Of a DNA stretch of 64,000 nucleotides, positions 8,467 to 17,076 are shown piece after piece. Location: assembly GCF_027925155.1 (NCBI RefSeq), contig NZ_BSDY01000007.1, positions 1-64,000 of the forward strand. Direction: 5' to 3'. Origin of the DNA: Propionigenium maris DSM 9537 (lineage in GTDB: Bacteria; Fusobacteriota; Fusobacteriia; Fusobacteriales; Fusobacteriaceae). The notes beneath the pieces are model-generated. The model was not told where the DNA came from, ran no database searches, and saw only the letters and a program-made list of their open reading frames with translations. Position numbers and translations under genes: made by a program. The stretch's first letter is position 1; every line of letters begins with the position of its first letter.

Positions 8467-9558
8467 CTATTCTTCTATTCTTTCTTCTTCAGCTCTTCTC
8501 TGGTTCTTTTCCATTATCGCCCCGAACACCTTATATCCCAGGCAGAGGATAACAGATCCCACAAAGAGACCAATTATACCATAGGTAACCATACCACCTA
8601 TAGCTCCAAGAAGTATCACAAGCATGGGTACATCCACGCCCCTTCCCAGAAGGAGCGGCTTAAGTATATTATCCAGAAGCCCCACAACTATACACCACAC
8701 AAGAAATATTACCGCCGGAGTTGTACTGCTAACTGAAAATACATAGGCTGCTATGGGGAGTAAAACTAAGGTAGGAGGAAGCTGCATAATTCCAAGGATG
8801 AGTATTAGAAGGGTCCACAGTCCCACTGCAGGAACCCCCATCACAAGCATTCCTGCTCCTCCAAGTACAGCCTGTATCACCGCTATTCCTAGCACTCCCT
8901 GTACTACACTTCTTATACTACCAGCTGCTATATGAGGAAAGTCATCTACATACTCTCCCACCAGAATAGCAAAGATCTTCTCTGCTCCCTTCCCTGCAGC
9001 TTCAGCATTCATAAGAAACACCCCAGCTACTATCACCGAAATTATAAACTGGATGATCGTAACACCAAAACCTGCTATAGTTGCAAGAACCCTTGGAGCC
9101 ATCTCCTTTAGCTGAGGACGAACCCTTGCAAGGACCTCCTCTATATTAGTTGCTGCCAGCTTCCAAGTATCGTGGATCTGCTGCCCCACTATAGGAAGGG
9201 ATGCCACCTCATCCTTGGGAGGGTTTATCTTCAGCGTTCCCTCCTCCAAGGTCTTAGCTACTCCCTGAAGACTGTCCACAGTTGCGTTCATAAAAAGTAC
9301 TGTTGGAACCACCAGTATTGCAATCCCTGCAAGGGTTATAAGGGTGGCAGAGAGCTTCTTCCTTCCCCTTAAAAACTTTGACAGCTTCTCATGGAGGGGA
9401 TATATCCCTACAGCTATAATTATTCCCCAGACCACTGTAACAATGAGGGGTTTCAATATAGAGTAGCACCAGATAACAAGTAAACTTATAAAACCAATCC
9501 TAATTGCAGCATCTACCGATTTATAGATGTGTTCATTACTACCACTTCTTTCGTTCAT
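8467..9558 (-). CDS. AI-2E family transporter (PerM/YdiK type)
   Basis: A 363-residue membrane protein of the AI-2E/PerM family. Two hydrophobic segments lie near residues 15-60, one near 62-85, a soluble loop follows at about 90-155, and then a bundle of five or so helices (160-345) containing the family-typical PAVGLWTLLILILGIMQLPP and a long glycine-rich tail segment. Members have been linked to autoinducer-2 export, ion exchange or stress, and the substrate cannot be told from sequence. The start has GAGGTG upstream. Transcribed alone and convergent with the Crp-like gene. Confidence 0.85.
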   Translation of the reverse strand: MNERSGSNEHIYKSVDAAIRIGFISLLVIWCYSILKPLIVTVVWGIIIAVGIYPLHEKLSKFLRGRKKLSATLITLAGIAILVVPTVLFMNATVDSLQGVAKTLEEGTLKINPPKDEVASLPIVGQQIHDTWKLAATNIEEVLARVRPQLKEMAPRVLATIAGFGVTIIQFIISVIVAGVFLMNAEAAGKGAEKIFAILVGEYVDDFPHIAAGSIRSVVQGVLGIAVIQAVLGGAGMLVMGVPAVGLWTLLILILGIMQLPPTLVLLPIAAYVFSVSSTTPAVIFLVWCIVVGLLDNILKPLLLGRGVDVPMLVILLGAIGGMVTYGIIGLFVGSVILCLGYKVFGAIMEKNQRRAEEERIEE

Positions 9559-9634
9559 AGGGTCACCTCACTCCTTAATCTCTTTAATATTAAATATATC
9601 ATCTCTTCCTCGGTATTCCTTCTCACATTTCCTA

Positions 9635-10081
9635 TTAAAGTTCCCTTCGGTGATCCCTTATACCATTCATTACAACTGCTCTTTCTCTTCCCTCTATCTC
9701 AAAGTGAGCGAGCATCTCCTCCACTTTTCTCTCAGAGGTGAGGTTCATGTCCTCAAATATAACTATAAACCCCTCTGTATCCCCCTGCCACTTGGAAAAA
9801 GCTACCGTCTCTGGGTTTTCCTCGGAATAGCTTTTAAAGAACTCCCTGTTCCCCTCCACTACCTGACCCTTCTCCTGGAGATCCTCTATATCCTCTTCCT
9901 CTATATGTTCATAGGCATCTGAATAGATTACCACTGTCCCGCTTTTTTCATCTATCAAAAATACGCTGTTCCTAGACCTTTCCACAGAATAGTCCCCTGC
10001 CACCTCATCATCCTTCATATTAAGTGCAGCAAAACAGATAGCTGAAACCAGAAAAAACAATCCCATAATCTTTTTTAACAT
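9635..10081 (-). CDS. Hypothetical exported protein
   Basis: A 148-residue protein of no recognised family. It begins with a signal peptide (LKKIMGLFFLVSAICFAALN, hydrophobic core at residues 5-20). The mature part is acidic, with an EEEDIEDLQE stretch near residues 60-70 and FIVIFEDMNLTSERKVEEML near 105-125. It stands between a YgdI/R-like lipoprotein gene and the AI-2E transporter gene on the same strand. An envelope location is likely; no function can be given. Confidence 0.6.
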   Translation of the reverse strand: MLKKIMGLFFLVSAICFAALNMKDDEVAGDYSVERSRNSVFLIDEKSGTVVIYSDAYEHIEEEDIEDLQEKGQVVEGNREFFKSYSEENPETVAFSKWQGDTEGFIVIFEDMNLTSERKVEEMLAHFEIEGRERAVVMNGIRDHRREL

Positions 10082-10144
10082 ATAGCCTCCATATCAATTG
10101 AAAGAAGTTATTAGATCCCCCTGTCCCTTCTAAGTTTTTTAGGC

Positions 10145-10360
10145 CTACATCTCCTGGATCTGAAGAACCTCAGCTGAGTTTATCTTATTTTCATTTCCTG
10201 CTGCATCCTCATACTCATAGAAACCAGTCTTCTTGTTGTAGTCAACCTCATCCCTCGTCTCTATTACCGTGTCATCCTTAAGAACTATCCTCTGAGGAGT
10301 TGAACAACCTATAAGTGCTCCTGCTACCACCATGGATAAAACTAATCTCTTTAACTTCAT
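10145..10360 (-). CDS. YgdI/YgdR family lipoprotein
   Basis: A 71-residue lipoprotein. The lipobox cysteine is Cys19 (GALIGCS). The remaining 50 residues fold as the small beta domain of DUF903 (YgdI/YgdR): IVLKDDTVIETRDEVDYNKK followed by TGFYEYEDAAGNENKIN. Members are small periplasmic-face lipoproteins of unknown role. The gene is separated by 63 bases from the next minus-strand gene. Confidence 0.85.
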   Translation of the reverse strand: MKLKRLVLSMVVAGALIGCSTPQRIVLKDDTVIETRDEVDYNKKTGFYEYEDAAGNENKINSAEVLQIQEM

Positions 10361-10567
10361 AACTAACCTCCTGTTTTCATATTACAAATACATTATATTT
10401 TATTCTTTTCCTAAAAACTGTTGCACAAACTACATTTTTATGGAGGGATTTCCTATAAAATAGATTCTGAGACCCATAAACTTTACTTTATCTTCCCTTT
10501 TGAAAAAGGAAAAATAAATAAAGGGGGTAATTATGTAGTATGAATACTAGAATATATGGAGGTAATT

Positions 10568-11335
10568 ATGAATAAGAAAATTCTAGCTATAGGAGTAGGA
10601 GCTCTCCTTTCAGCGGGAGTCTATGCTCAGGACTTTAATGCAACTCTAGGTCTGGGAGCAGCAGCTGTAACGAGTCCCTATCAGGGTGTAGGTACAGTGG
10701 GAACTCCTCTTCCCTTTATTAACCTAACATATGGTGATTTCTACCTTAAGACAGGAGATGTAAACTACAGCCTCCTTTCCATAGGTTATAACTTCTGGAA
10801 GGATGATACCTGGACGCTAAGTGCATATGTAAACCCACTTGGTGGATTTGATGTGGACAGATCCGAGATGGATGATGGCTACAACAACTTAGACAGGAGA
10901 GAGTATCAGTTCGAGGGAGGACTAAAGGCTGTAGCTAAAACTGGTTGGCACGATATGAGAGTTCAGTTCCACGGTACCTATGGAGAGGAGGGGGGACACC
11001 TGGGAACAGCTGTCTTCAGACCATTTGAGGTTAATGATAAGCTTACCCTTACTCCAAGAGTTAGCCTTACATACTTTGAGAGCGACTATGTGGACTACTA
11101 CTTTGGTGTAAGCCAGAGCGAAGCTAACAGAAACAGTAAGATCGATAAGAAGTACAGTCCAGACGGAGCATACTCCGCTGCCTTTGATCTGGGAGCAAGC
11201 TATGCTTTAAGGGACCACATAACCCTTACTGGATTTGCAGGAGTAGAGAAGCTCTCAAGCGAGATCGATGATTCACCGATTGTAGAAGAAGACGTTCTCT
11301 ATAGAGTAGGTGTAGGATTTGCCTACAAGTTCTAA
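10568..11335 (+). CDS. MipA/OmpV family outer-membrane protein
   Basis: A 255-residue outer-membrane beta barrel. The start at 10568 follows a strong GGAGG site; an upstream in-frame codon at 10556 lacks one. The signal peptide covers residues 1-20 (SAGVYA). The barrel shows alternating aromatic strands such as FINLTYGDFYLKTGDVNYS and ends with the C-terminal phenylalanine (VGFAYKF) needed for assembly by BAM. The family includes MltA-interacting MipA and OmpV; the ligand is unknown. It is good evidence that the host has an outer membrane. Confidence 0.85.
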   Translation: MNKKILAIGVGALLSAGVYAQDFNATLGLGAAAVTSPYQGVGTVGTPLPFINLTYGDFYLKTGDVNYSLLSIGYNFWKDDTWTLSAYVNPLGGFDVDRSEMDDGYNNLDRREYQFEGGLKAVAKTGWHDMRVQFHGTYGEEGGHLGTAVFRPFEVNDKLTLTPRVSLTYFESDYVDYYFGVSQSEANRNSKIDKKYSPDGAYSAAFDLGASYALRDHITLTGFAGVEKLSSEIDDSPIVEEDVLYRVGVGFAYKF

Positions 11336-11345
11336 GAGGTATTTA

Positions 11346-11372
11346 AAACCGGGATCATATCCCGGTTTTTTA
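11346..11372 (+). terminator. Intrinsic terminator after the OmpV-type gene
   Basis: AAACCGGGAT pairs with ATCCCGGTTT around a three-base loop and is followed by T residues. Confidence 0.9.
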
Positions 11373-11444
11373 TTTTAACCTTATAAAAGAGACCTCTCTC
11401 CCCTCTCTTAAGATCCTCAAACCCTGTAACTTCCAAAGCAATAA

Positions 11445-11512
11445 AAAATTATAGTAACGCTCCACCCCTTCTAGCCTTATTTAATAATTCTATACTTTTC
11501 TTACCAATAAAA
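11445..11512 (+). repeat. Terminator-associated intergenic repeat, truncated copy (type B)
   Basis: The segment AGTAACGCTCCACCCCTT and the tail AATTCTATACTTTTCTTACC match the copy at 32045, but the 5' arm of the head hairpin is missing. It again ends at the foot of a terminator (11511-11540). Confidence 0.6.
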
Positions 11513-11540
11513 AAGAGAGGGATAAAACCCTCTCCTTATT
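11511..11540. terminator. Terminator after the OmpA-type lipoprotein gene
   Basis: GAGAGGG pairs with CCCTCTC around ATAAAA, with A and T tracts on the two sides, so it can act in either direction between convergent genes. Confidence 0.75.
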
Positions 11541-11545
11541 ATCAT

Positions 11546-12172
11546 CTATTTCTTTCTAAATAGTGTAATCTCGATTCTTCTGTTCTTCATTCTTCCCTCA
11601 GCGTCTTTATTCGAGTATCTAGGCTTTGTCTGACCCTTACCTTCAGTCTCTATTCTTGCTTCATCGATTCCCTTATCCACAAGATATGCTTCAGCACTTT
11701 CTGCTCTCTTCTTAGAAAGACTCATATTGTACTCTGCAGTACCAGTTGTATCTGTATGACCCTCTATTCTTATCTTCCCTTGAGGATATTCCATGAGTGC
11801 CTCTGCTAGAGTATCTAGCATCTCCTTAAACTCAGGTTTTATCTCAGCTGAGTTTAGGTCAAAGGTAACTGCATTTGGCATGATAAGAGTAGGAACACCA
11901 TTTTCAACTACAATCTCTATTCCACTCTTACTGAATACAGATTCAGGATTCATGAAGGTATTTATAGCCTGAGCTTTTCTCTCAGCTTCATATACCTTGT
12001 CTTCAGCTGAAGCCATCATAGCTTTAGTATCAGCTAGAGCATCCATATTTTCAGTATTCATTGCCTCTACAGCAGTTAACCTGTTATCTAAGTCGTCCAT
12101 CTTCGCCTTATCTGTAGAGCTACAAGCTGTTAAAAGGGCTAGGACCGATAATGCTATTAACGTTTTTTTCAT
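11546..12172 (-). CDS. OmpA-like peptidoglycan-binding lipoprotein
   Basis: A 208-residue lipoprotein. Lipobox LLTACSS gives Cys17. Residues 22-75 are predicted coiled coil, with heptad leucine, methionine and alanine residues. The C-terminal 110 residues form an OmpA/Pal domain with FDLNSAEIKPEF, the peptidoglycan-binding signature IEGHTDTTGTAEYNMSLSKK and the closing NRRIEITL. It should tie the outer membrane to peptidoglycan. It lies 12 bases downstream of a gene for a smaller coiled-coil lipoprotein, so the two are probably co-expressed and may form mixed oligomers. Confidence 0.9.
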   Translation of the reverse strand: MKKTLIALSVLALLTACSSTDKAKMDDLDNRLTAVEAMNTENMDALADTKAMMASAEDKVYEAERKAQAINTFMNPESVFSKSGIEIVVENGVPTLIMPNAVTFDLNSAEIKPEFKEMLDTLAEALMEYPQGKIRIEGHTDTTGTAEYNMSLSKKRAESAEAYLVDKGIDEARIETEGKGQTKPRYSNKDAEGRMKNRRIEITLFRKK

Positions 12173-12184
12173 TATTATCCCTCC

Positions 12185-12418
12185 CTATTGTGTCATAGCC
12201 TCTTTTATTTGCTCCATAGATGCGTCTAAAGTATCCAGTCTTTGGTTAAGACCTGCAGCTTCTGATTTAAGCTCCATAACTTCCTGGTTGGTAGTATTTA
12301 CAGTTTGCTCTACTGAAGCTACTCTTTCCTCTAGGGTAGTCATCGGATCCTCTTTAGGTTCAGAAGATGAGCAACCTACTAATACAAGTGCTGCAGCTAA
12401 TGCCATTAACTTTTTCAT
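12185..12418 (-). CDS. Small coiled-coil lipoprotein (Lpp-like)
   Basis: A 77-residue lipoprotein. The signal and lipobox (LVLVGCSSS, Cys16) are followed by a short linker and a heptad-repeat helix over residues 28-75 (LEERVASVEQTVNTTNQEV and onwards). The size and layout resemble Braun-type lipoproteins, but the C-terminus ends MTQ without the terminal lysine needed for peptidoglycan linkage. Immediately upstream of and co-directional with the OmpA-like lipoprotein gene. Function by analogy only. Confidence 0.75.
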   Translation of the reverse strand: MKKLMALAAALVLVGCSSSEPKEDPMTTLEERVASVEQTVNTTNQEVMELKSEAAGLNQRLDTLDASMEQIKEAMTQ

Positions 12419-12570
12419 AAATAAACCTCCTTATATTATATGACAGTCTTTGTCTTAGTCATATAAGAGTATTCTTTTAAAAATAGGGGTTTCCTTTTTA
12501 TGAGGCTGAAAAATTGGCTTATTTTTTAATTTTTTTGTTTTTTTTATAAAAATAATTTAATATCATTAAA

Positions 12571-13074
12571 TTATAGGTCTTTTATCGTGTGGGCCATGGG
12601 AATATCAGCTTCCAGCTCTCCATCCACTCCCCTGATCCTCCCTGCAAAGCTTCCCTCCACAACAAATCCCAAACTCCTATAGAACTCTATTGCTCCCCTG
12701 TTGCTTTCACGGGCTATGAGTTCCACTCTAGATATTTCCTCCATCTCTACCTCTACTCTTTTTAGATACTCTTCAAAGAGCTCCCTTCCAAGGCCCCTCC
12801 CCTGAAGGTCCGGATCTATACAGATAGTGAGATCTGAAAGGACGTGATCAAATACCCTGAGCCCAGGTCTGTAAGCATGGAGCTCACCCGCTATCCTCCC
12901 CTCTATATCCACCACAAGAGATAACCCCCTCTCCATGGAGCTCTTTATAACCCCCTCTATATAATCCTTAGTTATCTCATCCTCATACCTGGCCAGCCCT
13001 CCGGGAATCCTGGCCACCCTCCTGTAGAGAGTGTAGATCCCCTCTATATCTTCTACCCTTGTTTTTCTTATCAC
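12571..13074 (-). CDS. GNAT family N-acetyltransferase
   Basis: A 167-residue acetyltransferase. Motif A is DLTICIDPDLQGRGLGRELFEEY, and the C-terminal signature is RESNRGAIEFYRSLGFVVEG. The start codon is GTG at 13074 with GGAGAAAG upstream. It begins 19 bases after the stop of the MATE pump gene on the same strand, so they probably form an operon, and an activity on a toxic amine or antibiotic is possible. The substrate is unknown. Confidence 0.85.
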   Translation of the reverse strand: MIRKTRVEDIEGIYTLYRRVARIPGGLARYEDEITKDYIEGVIKSSMERGLSLVVDIEGRIAGELHAYRPGLRVFDHVLSDLTICIDPDLQGRGLGRELFEEYLKRVEVEMEEISRVELIARESNRGAIEFYRSLGFVVEGSFAGRIRGVDGELEADIPMAHTIKDL

Positions 13075-13093
13075 CTTTCTCCCCCCTAAGCTA

Positions 13094-14497
13094 CTACTCT
13101 TCTAAACCTATCTCCATAGTTTCCTCTATTTTACTGGAACTCTTCACCTGGAAGAACTCCCATCTCTTCACAAGCCATATAAACCATCCTACAAGGATGA
13201 CTCCCTTAAGAGTCGCAGTAATACTAATACTCCACCATACGCCGTTTAGACCCAGAATCGATTCTGCTGATAGCATTAGTGCAAGGGGAATCCTCGCTGC
13301 ATTTAAAGCTATACTCACTATAGATGGGGGAGTTGTCTTACCCAGACCATTAAAGGCCCCTGCTGTAAGGATCTCCATACACATAAACCACTGGGAGAAG
13401 CTGAGGATCTTGAGGTAATCTATCCCCATCCTTATACTCTCCTCCTCTGGTATAAAGATGGCAAAGATAGGTTCCGCCCCGAAATAAAGAAGAAGGGTTG
13501 TTGCTACTCCTACTACACTCATTATAAGCACCGAAATCTTATACCCCTTCTTTATCCTCTCTGGCTGCTCTGCCCCATAGTTTTGTCCCACAAAGGTAGC
13601 AAGAGCTGCCTGAAATCCAAGGGCTGTCATCCATGAAAGGGATTCTATCTGAGATCCCACCTTCTGAACTGCAATAGGTACCGGACCCCAGCTTGCTATT
13701 ATCCTTGCTATTACCATGGAGAATCCCGTGAACATACCAGAGTGAAGAGCCACAGGGAACCCAAGCTTAAATAGCTCTCCCAGTACATACCTCTCTGGAA
13801 GTATTGTCATCCTAAGGTTATTTACAACTCCCCTTCCCCTACCTATATAGATAATGAAGGAGAGGGTTACCATCACCTGAGCCATCACTGTAGCCATAGC
13901 CGCCCCGGCTACCCCCATTGCCGGAACTGGTCCCCATCCGAAGATAAGGAGGGGATCCAGGATCATATTGGCAACAAGACCTATGGTATTCATGAGAAAT
14001 GGAGTTTTACTGTCTCCATAACCATTGAATATCCCCGTTAATACCGGATTGGTAAAGTTAAATATCATTCCCAGGGCTATGATAACCAGGTAGGATTCTG
14101 CCATCTGGACGACTCCCTGATCCCCCAGGTTAAAGAAACCTATGAGGGCTTCCCTTCCCATATATATAGCTGCTCCATAGAGGACAGCCATAAGCAGGTT
14201 CAGCTGAATGGCATTTCTGGCATAATCCCTGGCCCTCCTCATATTCTTGGCCCCTACACTCTGAGCTACCCTGACCTCTGCTCCCACCTTGGAGATTAAG
14301 ATGAAGGCAAAACTCATCCACAGGTAGAAACCTGCACTTCCCACTGCTGCCACAGCTCTGCTTCCTACCCTTCCTATCCATATCATGTCCACCAGATTGT
14401 AGGCCATCTGGAGGAAAGAGGTTCCCATTACAGGAAGGGCCATCTTATAGAGCCCCCTGCTGATACTCCCCCTTGTCATATCTATCTTTGCACCCAT
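13094..14497 (-). CDS. MATE family efflux transporter
   Basis: A 467-residue cation-coupled multidrug/toxin exporter with 12 hydrophobic segments in two homologous halves. The family signature is MALPVMGTSFLQMAYNLVDMIWIG near residues 20-43. The start at 14497 is chosen for its AAAGGAGAG site; the longer in-frame version adds 14 residues without one. A related MATE protein is encoded at 35102-36424. The substrate is unknown. It is co-transcribed with a GNAT gene and lies back to back with the SAM-I riboswitch locus. Confidence 0.9.
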   Translation of the reverse strand: MGAKIDMTRGSISRGLYKMALPVMGTSFLQMAYNLVDMIWIGRVGSRAVAAVGSAGFYLWMSFAFILISKVGAEVRVAQSVGAKNMRRARDYARNAIQLNLLMAVLYGAAIYMGREALIGFFNLGDQGVVQMAESYLVIIALGMIFNFTNPVLTGIFNGYGDSKTPFLMNTIGLVANMILDPLLIFGWGPVPAMGVAGAAMATVMAQVMVTLSFIIYIGRGRGVVNNLRMTILPERYVLGELFKLGFPVALHSGMFTGFSMVIARIIASWGPVPIAVQKVGSQIESLSWMTALGFQAALATFVGQNYGAEQPERIKKGYKISVLIMSVVGVATTLLLYFGAEPIFAIFIPEEESIRMGIDYLKILSFSQWFMCMEILTAGAFNGLGKTTPPSIVSIALNAARIPLALMLSAESILGLNGVWWSISITATLKGVILVGWFIWLVKRWEFFQVKSSSKIEETMEIGLEE

Positions 14498-14649
14498 TAT
14501 TCTCTCCTTTAATCTCTTTATCAGGAAAGAATAGCACATTTTTATACCTTTTTCCAGAAAAACTCACTAAAACAAAGGGAAATCGGGAGTAAATCAGTCA
14601 ATAATCTATTAACAAAAAACAATAAATATGTTAAAATACACTTCGGAAA

Positions 14650-14748
14650 CTCTTATCGAGAGAAGGTGGAGGGAAATGGCCCTGTGAAACCCGGCAACCC
14701 CTGTTTTAGGAAGGTGCTAAGTCCAGCGTTAATCGCAGAGATGAGGGA
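14650..14748 (+). promoter_or_regulatory. SAM-I (S-box) riboswitch
   Basis: The conserved S-box core is present in order: CTTATCGAGAGAAGGTGGAG, GGGAAATGGCCC, GTGAAACCCGGCAACC, AAGGTGCTAAGTCCAGC and the closing GATGAG that rebuilds P1. A terminator hairpin follows at 14774. By family rule, SAM binding stabilises P1 and lets the terminator form, so the transporter behind it is expressed when SAM/methionine is scarce. Confidence 0.95.
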
Positions 14749-14773
14749 GGAGATGTAAGATCTAGGTTTACAT

Positions 14774-14807
14774 ACCTCTTGCTATTCATATAGTAGGAGG
14801 TTTTTTT
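14774..14807 (+). terminator. Riboswitch-controlled terminator
   Basis: ACCTC and GCTAT pair with ATAG and GAGGT around TCAT, followed by seven T residues. It lies between the S-box and the first ECF gene, as expected for an expression platform. Confidence 0.85.
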
Positions 14808-14841
14808 ATGAACATAACTAAATTAAAATAGGAGGATAAAG

Positions 14842-15384
14842 ATGAAATTATCAACTAAAAGTGTAGTAGCCGTAGGAATAGGAGCGGCACTGTATGGTAC
14901 CCTTTCAGCTGTGGCAATTCCAGTTGGTCCAAACACTTCATTCAGACTGGCTGTGGCTCTGCTCACTATTTTTGGGGCTATGTTTGGTCCCCTTGTGGGA
15001 TTCCTTGTGGGATTTATAGGACATGCTCTAAATGACCTTATTATGTGGGGAAGTGTATGGTGGAGCTGGGTATTTCTTTCAGCAATGATAGGTCTCTTTG
15101 GAGGATTTATAAACCTCGACTCTACCTTCAGTGTAGATGAGGGAAGGATCGAGAAGAAGCACCTTGTAAAGATGTACCTCTACTCTGTAATGGGGATGAT
15201 AGCTGCAGGAGCTGTAGCCTATGTGGGAGATGTATTCTTCTACGGTGAGCCTGGAGACAAGGTATGGCTTCAGATCATTCTGGCTACCATCACAAACTTT
15301 GGAGTTACTGCCCTTGTGGGAATACCAGTGGTTTCCTCTATAGCCAAAAGAAAGCAAAAACATAACAACCTGGAAGTGGAGTAA
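14842..15384 (+). CDS. ECF transporter S component, UPF0397 family (predicted methionine-related)
   Basis: A 180-residue membrane protein with five to six helices, the substrate-binding S subunit of an energy-coupling-factor transporter. The N-terminal KSVVAVGIGAALYGTLSAVA and GFIGHALNDLIMW are typical of UPF0397. Family members located behind S-boxes have been predicted to carry methionine or a precursor; here the SAM-I riboswitch 95 bases upstream supports that. It is the first gene of a dedicated S-ATPase-T operon. The good AGGAGG site fixes the start. Substrate is inferred from regulation only. Confidence 0.88.
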   Translation: MKLSTKSVVAVGIGAALYGTLSAVAIPVGPNTSFRLAVALLTIFGAMFGPLVGFLVGFIGHALNDLIMWGSVWWSWVFLSAMIGLFGGFINLDSTFSVDEGRIEKKHLVKMYLYSVMGMIAAGAVAYVGDVFFYGEPGDKVWLQIILATITNFGVTALVGIPVVSSIAKRKQKHNNLEVE

Positions 15385-15387
15385 ACG

Positions 15388-17076
15388 ATGTCTGACATGA
15401 TAACCTTTGAAAACTTTACATTTAAATATAGCAGCCTCTCAAAGCCTACCCTTAAAAATATCAACCTTGTGATAAAGAGGGGAGAGAAGGTACTTATTGC
15501 AGGTCCCAGCGGAAGCGGAAAATCCACCCTGGGACACTGTTTAAATGGACTTATCCCCTCTGCCTACAAGGGAAGTATAGAGGGTAAGCTCACAGTGGAC
15601 GGGGTAGAACCCCATACTAAGAGTATATTTGATCTCAGCTCCCATGTGGGAACTGTTCTTCAGGATCAGGACGGACAGTTTGTGGGGCTTACTGTGGGAG
15701 AGGACGTAGCCTTCATCGACGAGAACAAAAACATCTCCCAGGAGGAGATGAGGACCCACGTCAGGGAAGCCCTGGGACTTGTGGATATGGCAGATCAGGA
15801 GGGGAAGAGCCCCCATGAACTGAGCGGAGGACAGAAGCAGAGCATTTCCCTTGCAGGAATAATGATGAACGATGCCAGTGTGCTTCTCTTTGATGAGCCC
15901 CTTGCTAACCTGGATCCTGCCAGCGGAAAGAAGGCTATGGAGCTCATCTCCGATATCCATAAAAAAACCAACAGAACCATAGTTGTAATAGAGCACAGAA
16001 TAGAGGATGTACTGGAAGCTGAGTTTGACAGGGTGGTTATTGTAAATGAGGGAGAGATCGTGGCCAACGGAGCTCCAGAGGAGCTCCTTGTAAGGGACGA
16101 CTTCAGAAAAAATGGTCTCAGAGAACCCCTATATATAGAGGCCCTCAAGTACGCCGGTATTGACCTTGAAAAAGAAGCAGATAAGGGAATATATAGACTT
16201 GGTGAAAAAGATATCTCTGTACTCAAAAGATGGACCGCTTCTGTGGAAGAAAAGAGGAAGGATGAAAAAGAACCCCTCCTTAAGATAGAGGACCTTACCT
16301 TCTCCTATAACCAGGGGGAAAAGATCCTTTCTGGAGTTAACCTCCACATCTCCAAGGGTGAGATTGTTGCTCTTCTGGGAAATAACGGAGCCGGTAAATC
16401 CACCCTTTCCAAAGCCATTACAGGAATTGTAAAGGGTGAGGGAAGGATCTTCCTTAACAACACCCCTATAGACAAGTGGTCTATCAGAAAGAGGGGAGAG
16501 AAGATCGGTTATGTTATGCAGAATCCAAACCACATGCTTACCCAGGAAACCCTTCTGGAAGAGGTGGAGTTTGGACTTAAGATAAGAAAGATCAAAAATT
16601 CCAGGGAGAGGGCTGAAAAAGCTCTTTCCACCTGCGGACTTCATAGATACAGGAACTGGCCCATTTCAGCTCTAAGCTATGGTCAGAAGAAGCGTCTCAG
16701 TATCGCGGCGATACTTTCCCTCGATCCTGAGATACTCATCCTCGATGAGCCCACAGCGGGACAGGATCATAAGCACTACCTTGAATTTATGGAGTTTATC
16801 AAGGAGATTGCTGCAGAGGGAGTGGGAATCCTCCTTATTACCCACGATATGCATCTGGCCCTTGAATATGCAGACAGAGCTGTGGTTCTTTCCAAGGGAG
16901 AGGTTATAGCAGACAGAGAGGTCAGCAGTATCCTAGGAGACAGGGATATTATGGAGAGAGCCAACCTGAAGGAAACATCTCTTTCAACCCTTGCTGAAAA
17001 ATCGGGTATCTGCCCTGTAGACCTCATGAATACTTTTATAAACTACGATCACATAGGGGAGGTTGAACATGGCTAA
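15388..17076 (+). CDS. ECF transporter fused double ATPase
   Basis: A 562-residue ATPase in which two ABC domains are joined, equivalent to EcfA plus EcfA'. Domain 1 has Walker [10 protein letters not shown] (about 35-43), signature LSGGQKQS and Walker B VLLFDEP. Domain 2 has Walker A GNNGAGKST (about 331-339), a Q-loop in MQNPNHML, the degenerate signature LSYGQKKR and Walker B ILILDEP. It powers the S component encoded 3 bases upstream together with the T component downstream. No gaps or lost catalytic motifs are seen. Confidence 0.93.
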   Translation: MSDMITFENFTFKYSSLSKPTLKNINLVIKRGEKVLIAGPSGSGKSTLGHCLNGLIPSAYKGSIEGKLTVDGVEPHTKSIFDLSSHVGTVLQDQDGQFVGLTVGEDVAFIDENKNISQEEMRTHVREALGLVDMADQEGKSPHELSGGQKQSISLAGIMMNDASVLLFDEPLANLDPASGKKAMELISDIHKKTNRTIVVIEHRIEDVLEAEFDRVVIVNEGEIVANGAPEELLVRDDFRKNGLREPLYIEALKYAGIDLEKEADKGIYRLGEKDISVLKRWTASVEEKRKDEKEPLLKIEDLTFSYNQGEKILSGVNLHISKGEIVALLGNNGAGKSTLSKAITGIVKGEGRIFLNNTPIDKWSIRKRGEKIGYVMQNPNHMLTQETLLEEVEFGLKIRKIKNSRERAEKALSTCGLHRYRNWPISALSYGQKKRLSIAAILSLDPEILILDEPTAGQDHKHYLEFMEFIKEIAAEGVGILLITHDMHLALEYADRAVVLSKGEVIADREVSSILGDRDIMERANLKETSLSTLAEKSGICPVDLMNTFINYDHIGEVEHG